From contig NZ_JANPLK010000082.1 in NCBI RefSeq assembly GCF_031426495.1, positions 67,487 to 131,486 of the forward strand: a stretch of 64,000 nt of DNA. The letters are read 5' to 3'. Shown here one piece after another: positions 34,384 to 42,216 of the stretch (positions are counted from its first letter, which is position 1; each line of letters starts with the position of its first letter). The notes beneath the pieces are model-generated. The model saw nothing but the letters and a program-made list of their open reading frames with translations. It was not told where the DNA came from and ran no database searches. This DNA is from Gemmatimonas sp. GTDB taxonomy: Bacteria > Gemmatimonadota > Gemmatimonadetes > Gemmatimonadales > Gemmatimonadaceae. The translations under genes and the position numbers were made by a program.

Positions 34384-34571
34384 AAGCTATCGCGGGGGAA
34401 GCGGGCAGCGGTCCTCGAGACCAGCCAGTTACGAGAGTATCGGCGCCACGACCTCCGGAGTTGACGATTTGAGCCGCGGAATATGAGCCGCGCAATCCGC
34501 CGAGCTGCATGGCAGACGCCAAAACGTAGGCGTATGCGCTCCAGTATTCATGCATCCACTGTGACCATTGC

Positions 34572-35237
34572 CTATCGCGCGGCGGCTCCACAGCTGGCCG
34601 GCGGCGTTGAGTCGTTGGGGAAAGCGGACACGCACGTGCCAATGTCACGCGCCATACGCGACAACGCCGCATCCAATTCGGTGACGAGGCCCGCGTAGTC
34701 CCCCACCCGCCACGATCCCCCCCGTTCGTCGGTCGTGCCGCGCATCAGGAGTGCCCCATTGCGTGGACTGATGATGTCCCAGGTGGCCAGCACATGAATG
34801 CGGCCCTGAGTGGCGGCCGAGTCGGCAATCCCCTCGAAGCGAGACACATGCAATTGCACGAGGAAATCGTGCCGCGCACCGATCTGCCACGGCGCGACGT
34901 GAACGGCACGCACCGAGGGAGTGCCGGCGAGATTCGCCGCCACCACGCGATTGATACCGTCGCTGAGATCCTCGCCCCAGCGGTGAAATTCCGACACCAC
35001 CAGCTCATTGGCGCCGCGTCGGATGACGATAGCTGGTACGGCCAGGTAGGCGGCCAGATCGATTCTTCGGAGCGCCAGCGTGCGGCCGGCGCGCCCCTCG
35101 CCCGTGGAGGCAGGCGGCGCTCCGCTCAACACGAACTGCTGCAGTCGCGGTGACTCTCTGGAGAGCTTGAAGCAGGCTGACAGCGGAAGCAAGGCGGCCA
35201 GCATCATCAGGCAAGTCGAACGAAGGCGCATGTTCAT
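34572..35237 (-). CDS. ABC-type transport auxiliary lipoprotein (PqiC/ABC_trans_aux-like)
   Basis: 221 residues with a lipoprotein signal ending in the lipobox LSAC. The mature part contains LALRRIDLAAYLAVPAIVIR and VSEFHRWGEDLSDGINRVV, matching the family of lipoproteins that accompany MCE-type lipid transporters (PqiC, also DUF330/PF03886). It should sit on the inner face of the outer membrane and pass lipids to or from the MlaD-like ring. Its start overlaps the MCE gene by 4 bp; it is the last gene of the four-gene operon 34572-38129. Confidence 0.8.
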   Translation of the reverse strand: MNMRLRSTCLMMLAALLPLSACFKLSRESPRLQQFVLSGAPPASTGEGRAGRTLALRRIDLAAYLAVPAIVIRRGANELVVSEFHRWGEDLSDGINRVVAANLAGTPSVRAVHVAPWQIGARHDFLVQLHVSRFEGIADSAATQGRIHVLATWDIISPRNGALLMRGTTDERGGSWRVGDYAGLVTELDAALSRMARDIGTCVSAFPNDSTPPASCGAAAR

Positions 35238-36226
35238 GGGAGTTTCTCCGGCGGCTTCTTGCCGCGGATCATCATGTCAGGATTTTGTTCGAGCGATCGG
35301 ATCAGCACACGGAGCGCGTCGGCTGCATCCCGCAGACTGGTCATGGCACCCGTCAGCGCGTATCCGGGCCCGGTATCCGCTGACAACAGTCCGTGCGTGT
35401 CGTCGAGCGTTTTGCGGAGCGCTTGCAGCGTAGCGATCGCCTCGGTCGAGGCCCCGGTAATCTGCGTCTCCATCGGATCGATGGCCCGCGTGGCCCGAGC
35501 CGCCAGCTTCTCGGCCTCGGCCATCGTCCGATTGAGTTGCGCCGTAGCGCCCGGCATTTGCCGCACAGTGGCGCGAAGCTCAGGTGAGCCCACGAGTTCC
35601 TGCACGGCCTTGGCTGACTGCACGACCGCCGCATTGATCTCGCGCATGTTCACGTCACCGAGCATGCCGTTGACACGATTCAAGATCTTCATCATCTCGG
35701 CGAGTAGGCTACCCGCGCCACCGCCGATGGCCGCCATGAGCGACGGCGTGGTGGGGATCTCTGGAAACTCCGTCGCGCGTGGTTCGAGCTGCGCCGGCGT
35801 GGAATCCATGCGATAGCTGAGCTCGAGGTACAGTACGCCCGTGACGAGACTCTCAGTTTGTAGCTGCGCCCGCAGTCCTTTCTTGATCTGCTCTTTCAAG
35901 ACGAGGGTGTCGGCGAGATTCACGTACGTGCCGCGGGGCGTGGTCAATCGCGGCACATCGACTTCGTACTCCACCGGAACCTGAAACGAATCGTCGCGCT
36001 GATCGATCTGAATGTTGATACCCGTTACCGTGCCGACCGGGACGCCCTGAAACTTGACCGGTGCGCCGTTCTCCAGCCCATTCACCGACTCCGGGAAGAA
36101 GCTGATGAACGTGGTGCGATCCTGAAACCAGGTCGCGGACGCAAGGACGACCGTGGCCACGATGGCCAGGACCAGTGCGCCGAGGAGAAAGAGACCGATG
36201 GCGGTAGGATTGGCGCGCACACTCAT
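35234..36226 (-). CDS. MCE-domain lipid-binding protein (MlaD-like)
   Basis: 330 residues: one N-terminal membrane anchor (GLFLLGALVLAIVATVVLA), an MCE domain (about residues 40-120, including FFPESVNGLENGAPVKFQG and VPVGTVTGI), then a long alpha-helical tail that may form a coiled coil. MCE proteins make hexameric rings that shuttle phospholipids across the periplasm. Overlaps of 4 bp with the ATPase gene upstream and the lipoprotein gene downstream show strict co-expression of this transporter. Tail length resembles MlaD/PqiB-like variants with extended helices. Confidence 0.9.
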   Translation of the reverse strand: MSVRANPTAIGLFLLGALVLAIVATVVLASATWFQDRTTFISFFPESVNGLENGAPVKFQGVPVGTVTGINIQIDQRDDSFQVPVEYEVDVPRLTTPRGTYVNLADTLVLKEQIKKGLRAQLQTESLVTGVLYLELSYRMDSTPAQLEPRATEFPEIPTTPSLMAAIGGGAGSLLAEMMKILNRVNGMLGDVNMREINAAVVQSAKAVQELVGSPELRATVRQMPGATAQLNRTMAEAEKLAARATRAIDPMETQITGASTEAIATLQALRKTLDDTHGLLSADTGPGYALTGAMTSLRDAADALRVLIRSLEQNPDMMIRGKKPPEKLP

Positions 36227-36981
36227 GGAAGGCCGTCGCTGCTACGGGTGAGGAATCGGTGCACTTCGGCACTTGGCGGATGGTCGCGGAGTTCCGCGGG
36301 CGGGCCGAGCGCGGTCATGGTCTTCTGCTCGATATCGAGGAACAGCGCGCGGTCGGCAATACGGAAAATGCTGTCGAGGTCGTGGGTTACCACGACGATG
36401 GTGGTGCCGAAGCTCGCCTTCAGCTCGAGAATCAGGTCGTCCAATCGACTGGCGCTGATCGGGTCGAGGCCTGATGACGGTTCGTCGAAGAAGAGCACCG
36501 CAGGATCGAGCGCCATCGCTCGGGCAAGTGCCGCTCGCTTTCGCATGCCGCCACTGATGGCCGCGGGATAAAAGTCTTCAAATCCGCGAAGCCCCACCAA
36601 CGCCAACTTGAGTGACACCACTTCGGCGATCGTCTGCTTGTCAAGCTCGGTGAACTCGTCGAGCGGCAACGCGACGTTCTCGGCGAGAGTCAGGCCACTC
36701 CAGAGTGCACCGTTCTGATACAGCACGCCGAATCGTCGGAGGACACGCTTGCGCGCGTCATCGTCGAAAACGTCGAATCGTTCGCCCTCAAATCGAATCG
36801 TGCCCTTCGCCGGCTCCTTCAGGCCGATCAGGTGCTTGAGCAGAGTGCTCTTGCCGCTGCCGCTGCCGCCCATCAGCACAAAGACTTCACCCCGCGCCAC
36901 GGAGAAGGTCAGGTCGCTCATGATGACGCGATCCCCATACATCATGGTCAGGTCGAGCACCTCGATCGCTGGTGTCGTCAT
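36223..36981 (-). CDS. ABC transporter ATPase (MlaF-like)
   Basis: 252 residues from ATG 36981, which overlaps the permease stop by 4 bp; the longer open frame upstream has no similarity. Walker A is GGSGSGKSTLLKH, the signature is ISGGMRKRAALARA with the Mla-type GGM variant, and Walker B is AVLFFDEPSSGLDP. It powers phospholipid movement through the MlaE-type permease. No sign of truncation. Confidence 0.92.
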   Translation of the reverse strand: MTTPAIEVLDLTMMYGDRVIMSDLTFSVARGEVFVLMGGSGSGKSTLLKHLIGLKEPAKGTIRFEGERFDVFDDDARKRVLRRFGVLYQNGALWSGLTLAENVALPLDEFTELDKQTIAEVVSLKLALVGLRGFEDFYPAAISGGMRKRAALARAMALDPAVLFFDEPSSGLDPISASRLDDLILELKASFGTTIVVVTHDLDSIFRIADRALFLDIEQKTMTALGPPAELRDHPPSAEVHRFLTRSSDGLP

Positions 36982-38129
36982 ATGTCGAGCAGCGCGGCAA
37001 GCCAATCGACCACCGCGTTCGCGAGGATGATCAGGGTAATGCCAAGCACGACTGCGGACGTCGCGGCGCGCCCGACGGCGCTGGCGTCCGAACCGCCTTG
37101 CAACCCCTTCATGCAACCTGCCACGGCGACGATCAGTCCGTAGATGGTTCCCTTGAAGACGCCGAGGAGCGCGTCGGACAACGTCACGGCGGACAGGAGT
37201 CCACTTAGGAACTGCTTGAAGGACAGGTCGAGCAACGATGCGGACACGAGCATTCCGCCAGTGATGCCAACAGCGTCGGCGTAGATCGTCAGCAGCGGCA
37301 TCATGGCGAATAATCCAAGGACGCGAGGCAGCACCAGATGCTCGATCGGCGACACGCCGAAGGTGACATATGCATCGATCTCCTCGGTGATCTTCATGCT
37401 GCCCAGCTCAGCGGCGAACGCTGCGCCAGTGCGACCGGCGATAATGATGCCCGTCATGAGCGCCGCCATCTCGCGCAGCATCCCAAAGCCAACCAAGTAC
37501 GACACGTAGTAACCAGCGCCGAACCGCTTCAGCACGACCACGCCAAGAAACGCAATGATCACGCCGACGAGCAGCGCGATTAACGTGACGATCGGAAGCG
37601 CACCGGAACTATTCGTCTGCACCACCACCCAGAACTCGCGCCAACGCATGTGTATGCGTCGTGTGGGAAGTCCGGCAATCGCGATCGTGATCTCTCCGGT
37701 GAAGCGGATGGCGCTGAGCGCATCGCGCCATGTGCCAACCGCCGCGTCGCCGATCCGTGTCGCCAGCGACCCGCGATCCGGCGCTTTCGCCTGGGCTCGC
37801 TCGGGCACCGCGCGCGCGAGGGCGAGCAGTCGCGGAACTTGCGCGGGCAGCGTGGAGGGCTCCAGTGCGAGAGCGTGCTTCTCGCAAAAGGACTCGACCT
37901 GCATCAGAAAGATCAGTAGGCTGCTGTCCCATTCGCCGAGCTCAGCGGCGTCGATCGCGACCGATCGAACGCGTGATGCTGCTGCCGTGGAACGTGAGAC
38001 GAGATCCGGGAAGCGAGGTACGACATTGTCCAGCGTCCAGTCGCCACCGAGCGCAACCACGAGCACATCGTCCTCGCGGCGCAGCTCGGCAAGCGCAGCT
38101 GTCGTGCTGGTTGCCTCCGTACCGGTCAT
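36978..38129 (-). CDS. MlaE-type permease with N-terminal STAS domain
   Basis: 383 residues. The first ~115 form a STAS-like domain (VLVVALGGDWTLDN, IDAAELGEWDSSLLIFL), which in E. coli is the separate protein MlaB. The rest is a five-helix MlaE permease with the family signature GMLREMAALMTGIIIAGRTG and SMKITEEIDA. Fusion of MlaB and MlaE functions is known in several phyla. First gene of the lipid-transport operon; divergent from the UvrA paralogue with 194 bp between them. Confidence 0.92.
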   Translation of the reverse strand: MTGTEATSTTAALAELRREDDVLVVALGGDWTLDNVVPRFPDLVSRSTAAASRVRSVAIDAAELGEWDSSLLIFLMQVESFCEKHALALEPSTLPAQVPRLLALARAVPERAQAKAPDRGSLATRIGDAAVGTWRDALSAIRFTGEITIAIAGLPTRRIHMRWREFWVVVQTNSSGALPIVTLIALLVGVIIAFLGVVVLKRFGAGYYVSYLVGFGMLREMAALMTGIIIAGRTGAAFAAELGSMKITEEIDAYVTFGVSPIEHLVLPRVLGLFAMMPLLTIYADAVGITGGMLVSASLLDLSFKQFLSGLLSAVTLSDALLGVFKGTIYGLIVAVAGCMKGLQGGSDASAVGRAATSAVVLGITLIILANAVVDWLAALLDI

Positions 38130-38323
38130 GCCGTCCCTCGTCGCTCACGTGGTCGAATGTCCGCTCAAAAATGGCCGGATCGGAATGCTCGTCACCAACC
38201 ACAAAGCAAGATACGGACCGAGTTCGAGCGTGCTGCGACACGGCATACATCCTGCCACTGATCACGTCTGCCGTGGGAAAATCGCAAGAGAGGCCGCTGA
38301 GAGGGTCGAGTTCGCCACACGAC

Positions 38324-40837
38324 ATGATCCGTGTTCGTGGCGCTCGCGAGCACAATTTGCAAAACGTGGATGTTGACATTCCCCGAGACATGCTAGTGGT
38401 GTTCTCGGGCGTTTCTGGCTCGGGAAAATCGTCACTCGCCTTCGGTACGGTCTTCGCGGAGGCGCAGCGACGCTTTCTCGACTCGGTGGCGCCATACGCG
38501 CGCCGCCTGTTCGATCAGATTGGCGTGCCCGATGTTGATGCGATTGATGGTCTTCCGCCGGCCGTAGCCCTACGGCAGCAACGCGGCGCGCCGAGCGTAA
38601 GATCGAGCGTCGGCAGTGTCACCACGATCTCCAACTTGCTTCGCCTGCTGTATGCGCGCGCGGGTCACTATCCAGCACGGCAGCCGCCCCTACACGCCGA
38701 GGATTTCTCGCCGAACACGCCACAGGGCGCGTGTTCGAGATGCCATGGCCTCGGTACGGTCTACGACGTGACAGAAGCGCGCATGGTTCCGGACACGTCA
38801 CTCACCATACGTGACCGGGCGGTGGCCGCGTGGCCGACCGCGTGGCAGGGGCAGAACCTCCGCGACATTCTAGTCACCCTGGGGCATTCAATCGATACGC
38901 CCTGGCGCGAGCTGCCGAGGCGTACGCAGCGATGGATACTGTATACCGACGAGCAACCGACCGTTCCCGTCTTTGCGGGCTTCTCGGCAGACGAAGTACG
39001 TGCCGCACGGAGGCGAAATATGGAGCCCAGCTACATGGGCACGTTCATCGGCGCGCGAAAGTATGTGCTGAAGACCTTCGCGACGACGCAGAGCGCGCTC
39101 ATGAAGAAGCGGGTCTCGCCATTCTTGACCGGCGTCCGTTGCCCGCTGTGCAGAGGCCGTCGCCTCAAGAAGGCCGCGCTCTCGGTTACTGTCGCTGGCA
39201 AGGATATCGGCAGCCTCTCGCAGCTCGCACTCAATGAACTGGTGACCGTGCTCGGCCCGGCGGTTCATCTCGTAGCCGTCGAAAAGCGTCTCGCGGCCGA
39301 GCGCATCGTTGCGGACATTCTCGCGCGCGTGTCGGCACTTCAGTCGCTGGGACTTGGATACCTCACGCTCGAGCGCTCCACGACGACGCTTTCGGCCGGC
39401 GAGTTGCAACGATTGCGTCTTGCCACTCAGATCCGATCCAATCTGTTCGGCGTGGTGTACGTGCTCGACGAGCCGTCGGCAGGATTGCACCCGGCCGATA
39501 ATCAGGCGCTGTTCGCCGCACTGGATGCGCTGATATCGGCCGGTAACTCCATGTGTGTGGTCGAGCACGACCTTGAGATGATGGAGCGTGCGGACTGGTT
39601 GATCGATGTCGGTCCCGATGGTGGAACCGGCGGTGGCCACATCGTATATAGCGGACCACCGGAAGGCTTGCGAAGCATCACGGCCTCTCGCACGGCGCCC
39701 TATCTCTTTGGCTCAGCAGTGGCACCGGCTCGTCGCCGGCGCGAGCTGACACGATGGTTGGAGCTGCGCGATGTGACGCGCAATACGCTCCGCCGACTCA
39801 CCGTCCGTATTCCACTCGGCGCGCTGACGATGGTGACTGGCGTCTCCGGGTCCGGCAAGTCGAGTCTGGTGAGTCAGGCGCTGGTCGAACTCGTCGCGCT
39901 TCATCTTGGTCAGAAGGCGCGTGAGGAGGAGTTGGACGTTCCCGACGAACCCACGATTCGCCAACAGTCGAACGGTCGCATCACGGCAGGCGGAGACGGC
40001 GTCCGTCGACTCGTCACGGTCGATCAGCGTCCGATCGGCCGGACGCCGCGTTCAAACCTCGCCACCTACACGGGACTGTTCGACCATGTACGCCAGTTGT
40101 TCGCCGGGACGCGTGCAGCGCGCGCCAAGCGGTACAGTGCCGGTCGGTTTTCGTTCAACATGAAAGCCGGACGGTGTGCGACGTGCGAAGGTGAGGGATC
40201 GGTGCACGTGGAGCTGATATTTCTCTCGACGGTATATGCGCCCTGTCCGACGTGTCGCGGTTCACGGTACAATTCGGCGACACTCCGGGTGACGTGGAAC
40301 GGAAAGAGCATCGCTGAGGTGCTCGCCCTTACCGTCGCCGAGGCCTTTCACTTCTTCGAAGGCGAAGCGGGAATCGTCCGAACCTTGGCGCTTTTGAAGG
40401 CGATTGGTTTGGAGTATCTCCGGCTGGGCCAACCGGCCACCGAACTTTCCGGTGGTGAGGCGCAACGGATCAAGCTCGCCTCGGAGCTGCAGCGCTCGCC
40501 TCGCCGCGATACGCTGTATGTCCTCGATGAGCCGACGACGGGATTGCACCCCGCCGACGCCGACCGACTCCTCGCACAATTACAACGCCTCGTCGACCTG
40601 GGGAACACTGTGGTGGTCGTTGAACATGACATGCGCGTCGTCGCGTCGAGCGACTGGGTGATCGATATGGGCCCGGGCGCCGGTGACGCCGGCGGGCTGA
40701 TCATCGCGTCCGGTCCTCCCGAGTCGCTCCGACACTGTCCGGACAGTCGAACCGCACGCTATCTGATGAAATGGCTCGACAACTCTGCCACGTCCGTAGT
40801 TCCACGTCCAGGTATGGAGATACACGATGTCCGATGA
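38324..40837 (+). CDS. UvrA paralogue (UvrA2-like ABC ATPase)
   Basis: 837 residues from ATG 38324 (MIRVRGAREHNLQNVDVDI), where UvrA similarity starts. Both ATPase modules are intact: Walker A GVSGSGKSSLAF and GVSGSGKSSLVSQ, signatures LSAGELQRLRLA and LSGGEAQRIKLA. Zinc-binding pairs CSRCHGLG, CPLCRGRR, CATCEGEG and CPTCRGSR are present. It is about 100 residues shorter than housekeeping UvrA (about 940), so a region between the first Walker A and signature is reduced; such proteins are often UvrA2/DrrC types linked to DNA damage or drug tolerance. The 3' end overlaps the deaminase gene by 11 bp. Confidence 0.88.
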   Translation: MIRVRGAREHNLQNVDVDIPRDMLVVFSGVSGSGKSSLAFGTVFAEAQRRFLDSVAPYARRLFDQIGVPDVDAIDGLPPAVALRQQRGAPSVRSSVGSVTTISNLLRLLYARAGHYPARQPPLHAEDFSPNTPQGACSRCHGLGTVYDVTEARMVPDTSLTIRDRAVAAWPTAWQGQNLRDILVTLGHSIDTPWRELPRRTQRWILYTDEQPTVPVFAGFSADEVRAARRRNMEPSYMGTFIGARKYVLKTFATTQSALMKKRVSPFLTGVRCPLCRGRRLKKAALSVTVAGKDIGSLSQLALNELVTVLGPAVHLVAVEKRLAAERIVADILARVSALQSLGLGYLTLERSTTTLSAGELQRLRLATQIRSNLFGVVYVLDEPSAGLHPADNQALFAALDALISAGNSMCVVEHDLEMMERADWLIDVGPDGGTGGGHIVYSGPPEGLRSITASRTAPYLFGSAVAPARRRRELTRWLELRDVTRNTLRRLTVRIPLGALTMVTGVSGSGKSSLVSQALVELVALHLGQKAREEELDVPDEPTIRQQSNGRITAGGDGVRRLVTVDQRPIGRTPRSNLATYTGLFDHVRQLFAGTRAARAKRYSAGRFSFNMKAGRCATCEGEGSVHVELIFLSTVYAPCPTCRGSRYNSATLRVTWNGKSIAEVLALTVAEAFHFFEGEAGIVRTLALLKAIGLEYLRLGQPATELSGGEAQRIKLASELQRSPRRDTLYVLDEPTTGLHPADADRLLAQLQRLVDLGNTVVVVEHDMRVVASSDWVIDMGPGAGDAGGLIIASGPPESLRHCPDSRTARYLMKWLDNSATSVVPRPGMEIHDVR

Positions 40838-41408
40838 TGTTTCGCTGATCGCAAGTACGGAGCGGAAGCATGAAGTCTGGATGCAGCGGGCGCTAGCACA
40901 GGCCCGATTGGCCATTCAGGGTGGCGAAGCTCCAATCGGGTGTGTGCTGTATCGCGACGACGGAACCATAATTGCCGAAGGACACAACACGATGGTGAGC
41001 AGCGGCATCGTGACCGCGCACGCCGAAATGAATGCGTTTGCGGCTGCAGGGCGGGGGATCGCCCCCGGTGACCGTGTGATCATGGTGTCTACGCTTGAGC
41101 CGTGCGTCATGTGCACCGGCGCGGCGATGCAGGCTGGGGTCGTGCAGATTGTCTATGCACTGCCGGCACCGGCCGATGCCGGCACCGGACGTGTGCGTCC
41201 CCCAGAGAGCCCTGGGTCAACCGCGCCGGAGATCGTCGGGCGGGTGGCAGCTCATGCCAGCCGGGCGCTCTTTGAGGAATGGCTGTCGCTGCATTCCAAC
41301 GACGACTCGCGCCGCGATCAACGCGAGTTTGTGGAGCAACTGCTGGCGCTCACGGCTGCGGACGGCGGATCCGGCTCTCCGGCGCGAGCGGCTTCGGTCA
41401 ACAAGTAA
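40827..41408 (+). CDS. Nucleoside deaminase (CMP/dCMP-type zinc deaminase)
   Basis: 193 residues. The zinc site is HAE (His-65, Glu-67 in TAHAEMNAF) plus EPCVMC (Cys-93 and Cys-96), as in tRNA adenosine deaminases, guanine deaminases and related enzymes. It converts a base or nucleoside amino group to a keto group. It has a longer C-terminus (about 40 residues) than TadA, ending in a Gly/Ser-rich tail, so guanine deaminase-like activity is as likely as tRNA editing. The 11-bp overlap with the UvrA paralogue suggests a shared transcript. Its stop codon is part of a heptad repeat array. Confidence 0.82.
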   Translation: MSDDVSLIASTERKHEVWMQRALAQARLAIQGGEAPIGCVLYRDDGTIIAEGHNTMVSSGIVTAHAEMNAFAAAGRGIAPGDRVIMVSTLEPCVMCTGAAMQAGVVQIVYALPAPADAGTGRVRPPESPGSTAPEIVGRVAAHASRALFEEWLSLHSNDDSRRDQREFVEQLLALTAADGGSGSPARAASVNK

Positions 41409-41432
41409 CGGGTAACGAGTAACGGGTAACGG
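41405..41432. repeat. Heptanucleotide tandem repeat (4 x GTAACGG)
   Basis: Four perfect-period 7-bp units, GTAACGG, GTAACGA, GTAACGG, GTAACGG, begin with the G of the last sense codon and include the TAA stop of the deaminase gene. This resembles the heptad array at 1345-1428, which also begins at a TAA stop. The remaining convergent space to 41467 shows no clear terminator. Confidence 0.85.
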
Positions 41433-41467
41433 GTGGCCGGTGGCGCCCGACGATGGTGCGCGCTACG

Positions 41468-42121
41468 TCAGAGGTCGAGGGCCATGTGGAGCCACCCTCG
41501 CGCTTTCACCCAGTCACGGCGCACGGTGCGCGCCGTGACGCCGAGGGCTTCGGCCGTATCCTCTTCGGTCATCCCCGAGAAATAGCGGCACTCAACAACT
41601 CGCACCAGGCGCGGATACACCCGACTTAGTTGCTCCAACGCCTCGTCGAGTGCCAAGAGCATGTCCTCGCGCATCTCCACGACGCCGAGGGGACCGTCGA
41701 GCGTGATTGGGTGAAAGCCACCTCCCCGCTTCTCGGCGCGCAGCGCGCGGACGTGATCGATGATCACACGGCGGATGGTGACGGCCGCTGCGGCGAGAAA
41801 CTGCGGACGATCGGCGCTTGCCAACTGACGCTGCGTGATCAGTCGGAGAAACGCTTCGTGCACCAGCGACGACGTGTCGAGCGTGTGCAGATCCGCGTTC
41901 CGTCGACGTTCGCGATGTGCCAGGTCGCGTAAGTCATCGTAACAACGCTCGGCCAGCACGCGTATCGCCTGTGCCGAATGTGGAGAGGTGTCCGCTTCGT
42001 GAATCAGAATACGCCATCGCTCCAGACAGAGGTGCGCCAATTTGGCTTCAGCAGAGCATGGAGCACAACCGAGGTGAGCCTTGTCGCACCTTGCGCGCGT
42101 GGCCAGCGAATGATGACGCAT
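41468..42121 (-). CDS. ECF-type RNA polymerase sigma factor (Sig-70_X6 / PF07638-like)
   Basis: About 217 residues; start uncertain, with the conserved part beginning near HSAQAIRVLAERCYDDL. The region-2 block HTLDTSSLVHEAFLRLI and AAAVTIRRVIIDHVRA and the region-4 block YFSGMTEEDTAEALGVTARTVRRDW are typical of the subfamily annotated TIGR02999, common in Planctomycetota, Acidobacteriota and Gemmatimonadota. There is no anti-sigma factor next to it; members are often controlled by Ser/Thr kinases. It is divergent from the astacin-PKD gene with 95 bp between, so that gene is a candidate target. Confidence 0.85.
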   Translation of the reverse strand: MRHHSLATRARCDKAHLGCAPCSAEAKLAHLCLERWRILIHEADTSPHSAQAIRVLAERCYDDLRDLAHRERRRNADLHTLDTSSLVHEAFLRLITQRQLASADRPQFLAAAAVTIRRVIIDHVRALRAEKRGGGFHPITLDGPLGVVEMREDMLLALDEALEQLSRVYPRLVRVVECRYFSGMTEEDTAEALGVTARTVRRDWVKARGWLHMALDL

Positions 42122-42216
42122 CGCTCATGTGTAACGCTGTCCGCATTCGCGAGCGAATTCCGCCAAATCCAATGACACCGGAAGCCCATCCGTCGACCTG
42201 TTCAGGGGAGCATACA

